64,000 nucleotides of DNA from assembly GCF_016405855.1 (NCBI RefSeq), contig NZ_JAEFCA010000006.1, positions 1 to 64,000 on the forward strand. The letters are read 5' to 3'. Shown in pieces: positions 32,876 through 42,849 of the stretch (within the stretch, counting starts at the first letter, position 1; each line of letters opens with the position of its first letter). Both the position numbers and the translations under genes were made by a program. The stretch comes from Flavobacterium sp. IB48 (GTDB taxonomy: Bacteria; Bacteroidota; Bacteroidia; Flavobacteriales; Flavobacteriaceae). Under the pieces are notes generated by a model that worked only from the letters and a program-made list of their open reading frames with translations, had not been told where the DNA came from and made no database searches.

Positions 32876-34276
32876 GTGAAAAAACTACTATACCTTATCT
32901 TCTTATTGCCTTTTATTACAAATGCGCAAACAATAAGCGGAATTGTTCTATCCAAAATCACTAATTTACCAATAGAAGACACCAATATATATGCATTGGG
33001 CACTCAAATTGGAACTTTAACAAACAACAAAGGAGAATTTGCATTGAATAAAAAAATAAATGCAAACGATACTCTTCAAATTTCCCATATCGGATACATT
33101 GCAACAAAAATTTCAGTTATAGATTTAAAAAAATCAAATTATACTATTTTGCTTGAAGAAGATATTGAAACCTTAAAGAATGTAAATATCAACAATACCA
33201 AATGGTCAAAATTAAAATCCAAACTTGACTTTACCGAACGATCATCTTTAGAGTATGGCATTTATTCTTTTGGTTCTGTATTAGCAAATGGCAAGATCTA
33301 TGTTGTTGGAGGTGATAATAGCGAACAATGGAATATTTTAACTACTATTAAAGGAAAAAACATCGGTGGTGATCCTACCAGATTTAGCGACCCTGGTTTT
33401 GGAAATAGATATCTTCTAGAACTTGGAGGCGATCCTGCTGAAAGAATTTTCTTCAAGGGAAATCTATTTGTTTATGATCCAAAAACAGATTTGTGGGAGA
33501 AATCGAATCAAAACTTAAAAAAAAGGGCTTATCATAATGTAAATTTTTATAACAATACACTTTATATTTTAGGAGGAAAAAAAACGCCGCTCATTAAAAA
33601 ACGCGAATATTTAGATAACGAAATTGAAGTTTTTGATCTAAACACAAATACCCTTGCAATTGATAAAACAAATCCACATCAAGCTATAAACTTTGCTTCT
33701 TTCACCTATAAGGATAACATCATTGTTATGGGTGGCTCAATAAGATCGACTGAAAGTGGTATAAAAACTTTTACTGATAAAGTACATTTGTACAATTTAA
33801 CTTCTGGTCTATGGTATGAGCTAGAAAAAATGCCCGTAGCCCAAGAAGTAAAGGGAGTTTTGATTGGTGATAAAATATTTACAATTGGTAATACCAACAA
33901 TAGAAGCTTTTCTGAAATTCAAAGTTTTGATTTAACAAATGAAAGCTGGAAAAGTGAAGCAACTTTGCTTTGTCGATTCGAAAATCCATCAGTTACATTC
34001 AATGATGAAACTATTTATATGTTTGAAGATGGAAAACTGCTCGTTTACAATATAAAATCGAAGCTAATCAAAGAGTACTATATTAAGCTTGAGCTAAAAT
34101 CTGCCGCAATGCATTTTACTAATGACAAATTATACATTATTGGAGGATATGATTTCACCAATTACTATACCTCTCCTTCATCAAAAGTGTATAGCATCTC
34201 TATTGATGAGTTTGACACTACACGACCTTACCGAGTTAGGGTTTTATCAGAAAATAATTTAGCAAACAGGAATTAA
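32876..34276 (+). CDS. Secreted carboxypeptidase-regulatory-like / kelch protein, copy 2 (GTG start)
   Basis: A 466-residue paralogue of the upstream gene with the same plan: signal peptide (MKKLLYLIFLLPFITNA), regulatory-like domain, then kelch repeats. Most of the two proteins align without gaps (shared LPIEDTNIYAL, YDPKTD, GVLIGDKIFTIGNT, YSISIDE). Copy 2 carries about nine extra residues in the first propeller blade (KGKNIGGDPTRFSDPGFGNR region). It again starts with GTG. Terminators before and after make it monocistronic. Divergence is well beyond a recent duplication. Confidence 0.8.
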   Translation: MKKLLYLIFLLPFITNAQTISGIVLSKITNLPIEDTNIYALGTQIGTLTNNKGEFALNKKINANDTLQISHIGYIATKISVIDLKKSNYTILLEEDIETLKNVNINNTKWSKLKSKLDFTERSSLEYGIYSFGSVLANGKIYVVGGDNSEQWNILTTIKGKNIGGDPTRFSDPGFGNRYLLELGGDPAERIFFKGNLFVYDPKTDLWEKSNQNLKKRAYHNVNFYNNTLYILGGKKTPLIKKREYLDNEIEVFDLNTNTLAIDKTNPHQAINFASFTYKDNIIVMGGSIRSTESGIKTFTDKVHLYNLTSGLWYELEKMPVAQEVKGVLIGDKIFTIGNTNNRSFSEIQSFDLTNESWKSEATLLCRFENPSVTFNDETIYMFEDGKLLVYNIKSKLIKEYYIKLELKSAAMHFTNDKLYIIGGYDFTNYYTSPSSKVYSISIDEFDTTRPYRVRVLSENNLANRN

Positions 34277-34308
34277 TTTTATCTATAAATTTTGCACCAA
34301 AACAAAAA

Positions 34309-34333
34309 AAGCTCTGTTTTTACAGAGCTTTTT
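34309..34333. terminator. Bidirectional terminator
   Basis: AAGCTCTGT and ACAGAGCTT flank a short T-rich loop with A and T runs on the two sides, serving kelch copy 2 (plus) and the aconitase gene (minus). Confidence 0.85.
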
Positions 34334-34353
34334 CAATATATAAAATCTAAATA

Positions 34354-36618
34354 TTAAGCCTTTCCAGCAGCAATTAAATTTAATGCAGAACCTGCAACAA
34401 ACCAGCCTATTTGACCTTCGTTGTATGTATGATTTGCTAAGATAATATCTTTTGTGCCATCTGCATGAACAAACTCAATAGTTAATGGTTTTCCTGGAGC
34501 AAATTCTGTTAAATCTAAGAAGTTAATTGTGTCATCTTCTTGGATTTTATCATAATCTGCTTCATTTGCAAAAGTCAACCCCAAAAGACCTTGTTTTTTA
34601 AGGTTGGTTTCATGGATACGAGCAAAAGATTTTACCAATACCGCTTTAACTCCTAAGAAACGAGGTTCCATAGCAGCGTGCTCACGAGAAGAGCCTTCTC
34701 CATAGTTATGATCTCCAACTACAATAGACGGAACTCCTGCTGCTTTGTACGCACGAGCTACTGCAGGAACAGCATCATATTCACCAGTTAATTGGTTTTT
34801 AACTGAGTTCGTTTTTTGATTGTAAGCATTTACAGCTCCGATCAACATATTGTTTGAAATATTATCTAAGTGTCCACGGAAACGCAACCAAGGTCCGGCC
34901 ATAGAAATATGATCTGTGGTACATTTCCCAAAGGCTTTGATTAATAATTTAGCACCTGTAATATTTTTACCATCCCAAGCATCAAATGGAGCTAATAACT
35001 GCAAGCGCTCTGAAGCTGGATTAACCACTACCTGAACGTTTGAACCATCCTCTGCTGGAGCTTGAAAACCTGGATCTTCAGCATAGAAACCTTTAGCAGG
35101 AAGTTCATCTCCTGTTGGTTCATCAAGCATTACCTCTTCTCCATCTTCATTGATTAATTTATCTGTCAATGGATTAAAACTTAAATCGCCCGCGATAGCC
35201 AAAGCTGTAACCAACTCTGGAGACCCTACAAAGGCTAACGTATTTGGATTGCCATCTGCGCGTTTTGAGAAGTTACGGTTGAAAGAGTGAACAATTGTAT
35301 TTCTTTCTTCTTTTTCCGCTCCTTCTCTATCCCACATACCAATACATGGTCCGCAGGCATTAGCAAAAACTGTTGCTCCAATTTTATGGAAAGTATCAAT
35401 AAAACCATCTCTTTCGATTGTAGAACGGACAACTTCAGAACCCGGAGTGATTGTAAACTGTGATTTTGTTTTTAAATTTTTATCAGCAACTTGTCTTGCC
35501 AATGAAGCAGCACGAGAAATATCTTCATAAGAAGAGTTTGTACAAGAACCAATTAGACCCACTTGAATTTGTAAAGGCCAATTATTTTTAACCGCTTCAT
35601 CTTTCATTTTAGAAATAGGAGTAGCCAAATCTGGAGTAAAAGGACCATTTAAGTGCGGTTCTAATGTAGATAAATTAATCTCAATAACTTGATCGAAGTA
35701 CTTTTCTGGATTAGCGTACACTTCTGGATCTCCAGTTAAGTAAGGAGCAATTTTATCCGCAGCATCAGCCACTTCTGCTCTATTTGTCGAACGAAGGTAA
35801 CGACTCATTGAATCATCGTAACCAAAAGTTGAAGTTGTCGCTCCAATTTCAGCTCCCATATTACAGATAGTTCCTTTACCAGTACAAGACATAGCAGTAG
35901 CGCCTTCTCCAAAATATTCAACGATTGCCCCAGTACCTCCTTTTACAGTAAGAATACCTGCAACTTTAAGAATAACATCTTTAGGAGCAGTCCAACCAGA
36001 TAATTTACCTGTTAACTTAACCCCAATAAGCTTAGGGAATTTGAGCTCCCAAGCCATTCCAGACATAACATCTACAGCATCTGCTCCACCAACACCAATT
36101 GCCACCATTCCTAATCCACCTGCATTTACAGTATGAGAATCGGTACCAATCATCATTCCGCCAGGAAATGCATAATTTTCAAGTACAACTTGATGAATAA
36201 TTCCAGCTCCTGGTTTCCAGAAACCTATTCCGTATTTATTAGACACAGAAGACAAGAAGTCGAAAACCTCATTACTTTGTGTTTTTGCTCTAGCCAAATC
36301 AGTCACAGCATCTACTTTTGCCTGAATCAAGTGATCACAGTGAACCGTTGTAGGAACTGCCACTTTAGATTTTCCAGCATGCATAAACTGCAATAATGCC
36401 ATCTGAGCAGTTGCATCTTGACAAGCTACGCGATCTGGTGCAAAATCAACATAATCAACTCCTCTTCCAAACGCCTTTGTCGGACTTCCGTCCCAAAGGT
36501 GGTTGTATAAAATTTTCTCTGTCAACGTAAGTGGACGTCCAACAATCTCTCGTGCTTTATCAACACGATTTGGCATGTTTTCGTACACTTTTTTAATCAT
36601 TTCGATATCAAAAGCCAT
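34354..36618 (-). CDS. acnA: Aconitate hydratase, AcnA/mitochondrial type
   Basis: A 754-residue cytoplasmic enzyme converting citrate to isocitrate in the TCA cycle with a [4Fe-4S] cluster. Cluster cysteines lie in LIGSCTNSSYED and ACGPCIGMWD, and the substrate-binding strips GTDSHT and GEGSSREHAAMEPR are present. The protein resembles the eukaryotic mitochondrial aconitase branch more than E. coli AcnA (which is near 890 residues). A second aconitase of AcnB type lies directly upstream on the same strand, but a terminator separates them. Confidence 0.95.
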   Translation of the reverse strand: MAFDIEMIKKVYENMPNRVDKAREIVGRPLTLTEKILYNHLWDGSPTKAFGRGVDYVDFAPDRVACQDATAQMALLQFMHAGKSKVAVPTTVHCDHLIQAKVDAVTDLARAKTQSNEVFDFLSSVSNKYGIGFWKPGAGIIHQVVLENYAFPGGMMIGTDSHTVNAGGLGMVAIGVGGADAVDVMSGMAWELKFPKLIGVKLTGKLSGWTAPKDVILKVAGILTVKGGTGAIVEYFGEGATAMSCTGKGTICNMGAEIGATTSTFGYDDSMSRYLRSTNRAEVADAADKIAPYLTGDPEVYANPEKYFDQVIEINLSTLEPHLNGPFTPDLATPISKMKDEAVKNNWPLQIQVGLIGSCTNSSYEDISRAASLARQVADKNLKTKSQFTITPGSEVVRSTIERDGFIDTFHKIGATVFANACGPCIGMWDREGAEKEERNTIVHSFNRNFSKRADGNPNTLAFVGSPELVTALAIAGDLSFNPLTDKLINEDGEEVMLDEPTGDELPAKGFYAEDPGFQAPAEDGSNVQVVVNPASERLQLLAPFDAWDGKNITGAKLLIKAFGKCTTDHISMAGPWLRFRGHLDNISNNMLIGAVNAYNQKTNSVKNQLTGEYDAVPAVARAYKAAGVPSIVVGDHNYGEGSSREHAAMEPRFLGVKAVLVKSFARIHETNLKKQGLLGLTFANEADYDKIQEDDTINFLDLTEFAPGKPLTIEFVHADGTKDIILANHTYNEGQIGWFVAGSALNLIAAGKA

Positions 36619-36694
36619 AAGTTCTATATTATTTTTTGTTTTTTTATTTTATTTTGAACATGACAAGTTACAAAAAATAGGAGAGTTAAAAAAG

Positions 36695-36724
36695 AAAAAG
36701 CCCGAGTTTATCGCTCGGGCTTTT
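36695..36724 (-). terminator. Terminator after acnB
   Basis: GCCCGAG (36700-36706) pairs with CTCGGGC (36714-36720); on the minus strand the hairpin is followed by a T-rich run. It stops acnB transcription before acnA. Confidence 0.85.
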
Positions 36725-36745
36725 GATATATTAATAATCGTAAGA

Positions 36746-39517
36746 TTACATTACTAACGATTTATTAGAAGGTGCAAACTTAGTCAAGTTAATACCTTCA
36801 ACCGCAGTTGTATATTCCGCTAATGTTGGAGTTCTTCCTAAAATTGTAGACAAAACTACAACTGGTGTAGAAGAAAGCAATGATTCTCCTTTTTTACCTT
36901 CTTTATCTTCTACAACTCTACCTTGGAAAAGACGAGTTGAAGTTGCCATTACAGTATCTCCTTTTGCCGCTTTTTCTTGGTTACCCATACAAAGGTTACA
37001 TCCTGGGCGCTCTAAGTATAGCATGTTTTCGTATTCTGTACGTGCAGCACCTTTTGGAGCATTATCGTCGAATTCGAAACCAGAGTATCTTTGTAAAACT
37101 TCCCAGTCACCTTCTGCTTTCAACTCATCAACAATGTTATAAGTTGGAGGAGCAACTACAAGAGGAGCATTAAATTCTACTTTTCCTGTTTGTGCCTCTA
37201 CGTTTTTCAACATTTGAGCGAGGATTTTCATATCTCCTTTGTGAACCATACAAGAACCAATAAATCCAAGATCTACTTTTTTCTCTCCACCATAGAAAGA
37301 TAATGGTCTAATTGTATCGTGAGTATAACGTTTAGAAACATCAGCATTGTTTACGTCTGGATCGGCGATCATTGGCTCAGCAATTTGATCCAAATCAACT
37401 ACAACTTCAGCATAATACTTAGCATTTGCATCTGGAGTTAAAGCTGGTTTCTCTGCCGATTTAATTTCAGCAATTCTCTTATCAGCTTTATTGATCAATC
37501 CTTGAAGAACGTGTTTCTCGTTATCCATTCCTTTATCGATCATAATCTGGATTCTGCCTTTAGCAATTTCCAATGATTCGATCAAAGTATCATCTTCAGA
37601 AATACAGATAGAAGCTTTAGCTTTCATCTCTGCAGTCCAGTCAGTAAATGTAAACGCTTGATCGGCAGTTAATGTTCCAATATGAACCTCAATAATTCTT
37701 CCTTGGAAAACATTTTCTCCTCCAAATTGGTGAAGCATTTGAGCTTGAGTAGCATGAACCACATCACGGAAGTCCATATACCCTTTCATATCTCCTTTGA
37801 AAGTAACTTTTACAGATTCTGGAATTGGCATTGAAGCTTCTCCAGTAGCCAATGCAAGAGCAACAGTTCCTGAGTCAGCACCAAAAGCAACACCTTTTGA
37901 CATTCTTGTATGTGAGTCACCACCAATGATGATCGCCCACTCATCAATAGTGATATCGTTAAGTACTTTGTGGATAACGTCTGTCATTGCATGATAAACA
38001 CCTTTTGGGTCACGAGCTGTGATCAAACCAAAATCGTTCATGAATTTCATCAATTTAGGAATATTAGCCTGCGCTTTTTTATCCCAAACTGAAGCAGTGT
38101 GACAGCCAGATTGGTAAGCACCATCAACAATTGGTGAAATTACTGTTGCAGCCATAGATTCTAATTCTTGAGCAGTCATTAAACCTGTAGTATCTTGAGA
38201 ACCTACAATGTTAACTTCTACACGAACGTCAGAACCAGCATGCAATACTTTTCCTGGAGCGATTCCAACTGCATTTTTGTTGAAGATTTTCTCAACAGCA
38301 GTAAGACCTTGTCCTTCGTGAGAAACCTCTTTTGAAGGCGCATACACTAAAGGAGCTTCAACATCTAAAACTTTCGCTGCTAATGTTTGAAGTTTTTTAC
38401 CAAATACAATAGCATAAGAACCACCAGCTTTGATAAATTCCATTTTTTGAGGAGTAAATGCTTTAGAAATGTCGATCAATTCCTGATCTCCGTTATAAAG
38501 TTTTTTCTCTTTAATATTGATAGTTAAAACAGTTCCTGTAGCAACAGAATAAGTTTGCTCAAGAATTGGTTCATCGTTTTCGTTACGAATAACATTTCCT
38601 TCCGCATCAACTTTTTTAACCCAGTTTTTAAGGTCTAAACCTATACCACCAGTAACGTCAACAGTTGTTAGGAAAATTGGAGAAATTCCGTTTGTTCCAC
38701 CAACAATTGGAGCAATATTTACGAATGGAATATAAGGGCTTGCTTGTTTTCCTGTCCAAAGCGCCACGTTATTTACACCTGACATTCTAGAAGAACCAAC
38801 TCCCATTGTTCCTTTTTCAGCGATTAACATTACGCTTTTATCTGGATGCTGTGCTTGTAACGCTTTAATTTCTTGTTGCGCTTGAGGAGTGATCATGCAC
38901 TGACCATGAAGTTCACGATCTGAACGAGAGTGAGCTTGATTTCCTGGAGAAAGTAAATCTGTTGAAATATCACCTTCACCAGCAATAAAAGTAACCACTT
39001 TAATTTCGTCTGCTACTTCTGGAAGTTTTGTAAAAAACTCAGCTTGAGCATAACTCTCAAGGATTTCTTTTGCAATTGCATTATCATTTTTGAATGCCTC
39101 TACCAAACGATCTGTATCTGCTTCGTAAAGGAAAACTTGTGTTTTTAGTACTTTCGCCGCTTCTTTTGCAATTACAGCGTCATTACCTAAAGCCAAATCT
39201 AATAATACTTCGATAGATGGTCCACCTTTCATGTGTGAAAGCAACTCAAAAGCAAAAGCTGGAGTGATTTCTTTTACTACTGATTGACCAAGAATAATTT
39301 CTTTTAAAAACTTTGCTTTTTCACCTGCAGCACTTGTAGTACCAGGTAATGTATTGTAAATAAAAAACTTAAGAGAGTCTTCGCGATGTGCGTTATCTGC
39401 ATCTTTAATTTGGGAAATGATTTCGCTTAATAATTCAGCTCCATCGATTGGTTTAGGGTGCAACCCTTGATTTTTTCTTTCTTCAATTTCTTGAATGTAA
39501 TCCTGATAAATATTCAT
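36746..39517 (-). CDS. acnB: Bifunctional aconitate hydratase 2 / 2-methylisocitrate dehydratase (AcnB)
   Basis: From ATG 39517 the protein has 923 residues: an N-terminal HEAT-like domain, the AcnB swivel domain, then the catalytic domains with cluster cysteines in GCHTASVW (as in QSGCHTA), GSCMVHKGD and GCNLCMGN. AcnB performs the citrate-isocitrate step and can hydrate 2-methyl-cis-aconitate in propionate use. The upstream frame to 39547 is rejected, because a TAAATTTG promoter (39545-39552) overlaps it. Its pairing with the AcnA-type gene is unusual in being adjacent. Confidence 0.95.
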   Translation of the reverse strand: MNIYQDYIQEIEERKNQGLHPKPIDGAELLSEIISQIKDADNAHREDSLKFFIYNTLPGTTSAAGEKAKFLKEIILGQSVVKEITPAFAFELLSHMKGGPSIEVLLDLALGNDAVIAKEAAKVLKTQVFLYEADTDRLVEAFKNDNAIAKEILESYAQAEFFTKLPEVADEIKVVTFIAGEGDISTDLLSPGNQAHSRSDRELHGQCMITPQAQQEIKALQAQHPDKSVMLIAEKGTMGVGSSRMSGVNNVALWTGKQASPYIPFVNIAPIVGGTNGISPIFLTTVDVTGGIGLDLKNWVKKVDAEGNVIRNENDEPILEQTYSVATGTVLTINIKEKKLYNGDQELIDISKAFTPQKMEFIKAGGSYAIVFGKKLQTLAAKVLDVEAPLVYAPSKEVSHEGQGLTAVEKIFNKNAVGIAPGKVLHAGSDVRVEVNIVGSQDTTGLMTAQELESMAATVISPIVDGAYQSGCHTASVWDKKAQANIPKLMKFMNDFGLITARDPKGVYHAMTDVIHKVLNDITIDEWAIIIGGDSHTRMSKGVAFGADSGTVALALATGEASMPIPESVKVTFKGDMKGYMDFRDVVHATQAQMLHQFGGENVFQGRIIEVHIGTLTADQAFTFTDWTAEMKAKASICISEDDTLIESLEIAKGRIQIMIDKGMDNEKHVLQGLINKADKRIAEIKSAEKPALTPDANAKYYAEVVVDLDQIAEPMIADPDVNNADVSKRYTHDTIRPLSFYGGEKKVDLGFIGSCMVHKGDMKILAQMLKNVEAQTGKVEFNAPLVVAPPTYNIVDELKAEGDWEVLQRYSGFEFDDNAPKGAARTEYENMLYLERPGCNLCMGNQEKAAKGDTVMATSTRLFQGRVVEDKEGKKGESLLSSTPVVVLSTILGRTPTLAEYTTAVEGINLTKFAPSNKSLVM

Positions 39518-39544
39518 AATAAAAGCGGATTTATTTTTTTGAGG

Positions 39545-39552
39545 CAAATTTA
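39545..39552 (-). promoter_or_regulatory. Candidate -7 element for acnB, in a gap without genes
   Basis: TAAATTTG on the minus strand, 28 bases upstream of ATG 39517. The rest of the gap 39553-39847 is AT-rich and holds only a 12-base palindrome TATAACGTTATA (39783-39794). Confidence 0.45.
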
Positions 39553-39847
39553 AGCATTAAAGACGATAATTAAAAAAAATTTAATAGAACAAGCCTTTTC
39601 AAAAATTATTATTGTTAAAAAACGATTTTCAGTGCTTGTTTTTGCCAAAAAATCAATTTAATATTAAAATAATGAATTATTAATATTTAAAAATCTTTTC
39701 TTTAACAAAGTCGAAATTCAATGTTATAAAGCAAGTAAGTTTTTACATCTATTTTCGCAAAGAATCTTTCTAAATAAGCAATTATAACGTTATAGTTGGG
39801 ATTTAAAACGTCATCTTGAAGAGCTTTTTCGGGTCTCTGAAAACAAA

Positions 39848-39875
39848 AAATCCTGACAATAAATTGTCAGGATTT
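39848..39875. terminator. Terminator after the MoxR gene
   Basis: AATCCTGACAAT and ATTGTCAGGATT form a strong hairpin with an A run before it and TTTCT after it. Confidence 0.8.
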
Positions 39876-39898
39876 CTATAAATGCAAATTTTAGATTT

Positions 39899-40852
39899 TT
39901 ACATTAGTTTTTTAATAATTACCTCTTCTGTTATACCTTCAGCATCAGCTTTATAATTTTTAATAATTCTATGCCTCAAAATACCCGTTGCCACAGCTTG
40001 AACGTCTTCAATATCTGGCGAAAACTTTCCATTAAAAGCTGCGTGTGCTTTTGCAGCAAGAATTAAATTTTGTGAAGCCCTTGGTCCTGCTCCCCAATCT
40101 AAATAGTTTTTTACAAAATCATTAGTCAAACTATTATCTGGACGAGTTTTACTTACCAAAGTTACTGCATATTCAATAACATTGTCTGCAACTGGAATTC
40201 TACGAATTAAATGCTGAAAATCGATAATTTCCTGAGCATTAAATAACGGATTAATTTCTGTTTTAACATCAGAAGTTGTTCGTTTAACTACCTGAACTTC
40301 TTCTTCAAAAGTTGGATATTCTAATTTGATAGCAAACATAAAGCGATCTAACTGCGCTTCAGGCAAAGGATAAGTTCCTTCCTGCTCAATAGGATTTTGA
40401 GTTGCTAAAACAAAATAAGGTAAATCTAATTTATGATGTTGCCCTGCAATCGTAACCGATCTTTCCTGCATGGCTTCAAGTAGAGCGGCTTGTGTTTTTG
40501 GAGGTGTTCTGTTTATCTCATCCGCCAAAATAATATTAGAAAAAATTGGTCCTTTAATAAATTTGAAGTTTCTATTCTCATCCAAAATTTCGCTTCCTAA
40601 AATATCAGAAGGCATTAAATCTGGTGTAAATTGAATTCTTTTAAAATCTAGCCCTAAAGCCTGAGATAAAGTATTTATCATTAAGGTTTTTGCCAAACCT
40701 GGAACTCCAATTAAAAGTGCGTGTCCCCCAGAAAATATACAAAGTAAAATTTGATCTACAACGGCGTCTTGCCCTACAATAATTTTCGCTATTTCTTTTT
40801 TTAATTCGTTTCTTTTTTGAACTAAATTGTGAATTGCTGCTACGTCAGACAT
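39899..40852 (-). CDS. MoxR-family AAA+ ATPase
   Basis: A 317-residue cytoplasmic ATPase of the MoxR/RavA class. Walker A GVPGLAKT (about residues 47-54), Walker B IILADEINRTPPKTQ (about 108-122), sensor 1 FVLATQNPIEQEGTYPLPEAQLDRF and a C-terminal lid domain are all seen. MoxR proteins act as chaperones maturing metalloenzymes or VWA-domain partners; the usual DUF58/VWA genes are not adjacent here, since the neighbour upstream is a SurA-like gene and a terminator lies between. Confidence 0.95.
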   Translation of the reverse strand: MSDVAAIHNLVQKRNELKKEIAKIIVGQDAVVDQILLCIFSGGHALLIGVPGLAKTLMINTLSQALGLDFKRIQFTPDLMPSDILGSEILDENRNFKFIKGPIFSNIILADEINRTPPKTQAALLEAMQERSVTIAGQHHKLDLPYFVLATQNPIEQEGTYPLPEAQLDRFMFAIKLEYPTFEEEVQVVKRTTSDVKTEINPLFNAQEIIDFQHLIRRIPVADNVIEYAVTLVSKTRPDNSLTNDFVKNYLDWGAGPRASQNLILAAKAHAAFNGKFSPDIEDVQAVATGILRHRIIKNYKADAEGITEEVIIKKLM

Positions 40853-40872
40853 TTATAAATGTATTTAAAATT

Positions 40873-40914
40873 AAAAAGAGTTAATTCTATGAATTCATAA
40901 AACTAACTCTTTTT
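40873..40914. terminator. Hairpin between the SurA-like and MoxR genes
   Basis: AAAAGAGTTA and TAACTCTTTT flank a 20-base loop, with T-rich sequence on both outer sides. Likely terminator of the SurA-like gene. Confidence 0.65.
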
Positions 40915-40930
40915 ATTTATTTATTAAAAC

Positions 40931-42361
40931 TTATTTTTTCAACCAATTGTTTGCAAACGTACAGTCTTTATATTCTCCAATAATTTTGATATACGTGTCT
41001 TTAATTTTAGCATCAAACCATTTTGCTATTGCATTGATTTGTTTTTCTTTTAATGCCAATTCTTTAATTTTAGTATAATCCTTCGCGTAATCAGCTGTAT
41101 GCTCGTCAATTCTATTTGTAACCGTAATTAACTTATACGTCTTTTTACCTTTATCATCTGTATTTAAAAGTGGTTGAGAAACTTCGTCTCCTTTCAAATT
41201 TGAAACTTGGCTATATAAAGTTGGATCCATTTTTGTCAACTCAAAACGAGTATCTTGTGTTGTTGGATTTACCAATGTTCCTCCGTTTGCTCTAGTTTCT
41301 TTTTCATCAGATTCTGTTCTTGCAGCTTCGGCAAAAGTCACCTCTTTATTGACAATTTTATTTCTAATATTTGTAATTCTTTCTTTAGCTTCTTTTAAAG
41401 CTGCTTCTGAAACAGTTGGAGAAATCAATATATGACGAAGCTCTACTTCTTGCCCTTTAATTTTTTCTACCATAATAATATGAAATCCGTAAATTGTTTC
41501 AAATGGCTGCGAAATTTCTCCTGCCTGTAAACTAAAAGCAACATCTTTAAATTCTTTCACAAAAGGAGTTTTTCTTGTCATTTTGTAATATCCTCCATTT
41601 GGAGCAGATCCAGGATCTTGAGAATATAAAACTGCTTTTGTAGCAAAACTAGAACCTTCAAGAACATCTTGTCTTATGGCATTTAATCTATCTATTACTT
41701 TTTGCTTATCTTCTTTAGAAACTTTTGGCTCAACAACGATCTGAGCAACTTCCATTTCTGCTCCAAAAGTTGGCAATTCATCTTTTGGGATTTTCTTAAA
41801 GAAATTACGAACTTCCTCTGGAGTAATCTCAACATCTTTTACAATCTTATCCCTCATCTCACTAGCCAATTTCTGCTCTTTTAAGATATCTGCAAAATAG
41901 GTTTTAAATTCTTCAACAGAACCTTTTTTATAGTATTCTACTACTTTATTGATATCTCCAACTTGCTGCGTCATATAATTAAGACGTTCCTCCATCATAC
42001 TTCTAACTTCAGCATCGCTTACAATAATACTATCCTGAATTGCTTGGTGAGCATATAATTTATCCTCCAAAAGTTTACCAAGCATCTGGCATCTTGTAAT
42101 ATCCTTTATAGATCCACCTTGTGCAGTAATTTCTAAAAAGCCTTTGTCGATATCAGAATCTAAAACGATATAATCTCCTACTGTAGCGATAATTCCGTCA
42201 ATTTTCATTTTTCCGCCAGAAGGAGTTTCAACTGGCTTTTGAGCAACAACATCAGGAATAACTTCTTGGGCTGTGATGATTGAAGTAAAAAAAAGGAAAA
42301 AACAAATTGTTAGTGCAAACCTGTAATCAATTGTTTTTAGCTGTAATTTTTTTAATAGCAT
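40931..42361 (-). CDS. SurA-like periplasmic peptidyl-prolyl isomerase/chaperone
   Basis: A 476-residue exported protein: signal peptide (about 1-32, ending SIITAQ), SurA-type N-domain (about 50-190, DGIIATVGDYIVLDSDI) and two parvulin domains (about 200-305 with GGYYKMTRKTPFVKEF and PFETIYGFHIIMVE; about 308-430 with LRHILISP). SurA helps outer-membrane proteins fold in the periplasm. The second parvulin domain is more divergent in its C-terminal part. It lies alone, with a 488-base gap upstream. Confidence 0.9.
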   Translation of the reverse strand: MLLKKLQLKTIDYRFALTICFFLFFTSIITAQEVIPDVVAQKPVETPSGGKMKIDGIIATVGDYIVLDSDIDKGFLEITAQGGSIKDITRCQMLGKLLEDKLYAHQAIQDSIIVSDAEVRSMMEERLNYMTQQVGDINKVVEYYKKGSVEEFKTYFADILKEQKLASEMRDKIVKDVEITPEEVRNFFKKIPKDELPTFGAEMEVAQIVVEPKVSKEDKQKVIDRLNAIRQDVLEGSSFATKAVLYSQDPGSAPNGGYYKMTRKTPFVKEFKDVAFSLQAGEISQPFETIYGFHIIMVEKIKGQEVELRHILISPTVSEAALKEAKERITNIRNKIVNKEVTFAEAARTESDEKETRANGGTLVNPTTQDTRFELTKMDPTLYSQVSNLKGDEVSQPLLNTDDKGKKTYKLITVTNRIDEHTADYAKDYTKIKELALKEKQINAIAKWFDAKIKDTYIKIIGEYKDCTFANNWLKK

Positions 42362-42849
42362 TATTTTAAATTTTATTTGAATGTAAGCCTGTTTTAGATA
42401 ATCCCCCAGAAACTATATATGTTCGTCAAACATAAATAATTAAAGTATAGTTCTTTCGTAACTTATAACGAACAAAAATAACAATTCAATTACATAATCC
42501 AACTATCGGATATACTATTAACAAAAAATTATAGGATAGTTCGATTTCAATCTGCAAAATCATCTATTTCAGCTTTTTCAATTCACTTATAGGGATTTTT
42601 CTAATTGACTTTAAATCTTGATTTTAAACAACCAATAAACTGCTTATTATAAGCATTATAAAAAAGTTCTTAACACTACAACGTTTTCGTAAAGAACTAT
42701 TTTCTTACAAATTAAAATTAAATCAAAAAACATTTACTTTAGATGCGTAATTATCAATTTAGAGCATCTAAAAATAGTAATATCTACTTTTTTTAGAGCT
42801 TTAAGTTAAAGAATTACAAAGCTTACTATTTAACTTAACCACATCTATT
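42362..42849. other. AT-rich intergenic gap, no gene seen
   Basis: This 488-base gap between divergent genes has no credible ORF. Two weak inverted pairs are visible: AACTATC/GATAGTT (42501-42507, 42535-42541) and AGTTCTT/AAGAACT (about 42664-42697). They could be operators for the amylase gene, but the arms are only seven bases. Confidence 0.4.

Noticed and set aside
31201..34276. Assembly artefact duplicating the kelch gene
   Set aside because: The copies differ throughout at nucleotide and protein level and have distinct flanks, so they are true paralogues.
39518..39547. Ten extra N-terminal residues for AcnB
   Set aside because: The region contains the transcription start region and part of the TAAATTTG promoter; ATG 39517 matches the usual AcnB N-terminus.
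42501..42697. Operators of a maltose/starch regulator before the amylase gene
   Set aside because: Inverted arms of seven bases in very AT-rich DNA are expected by chance; kept only as a note on the gap.
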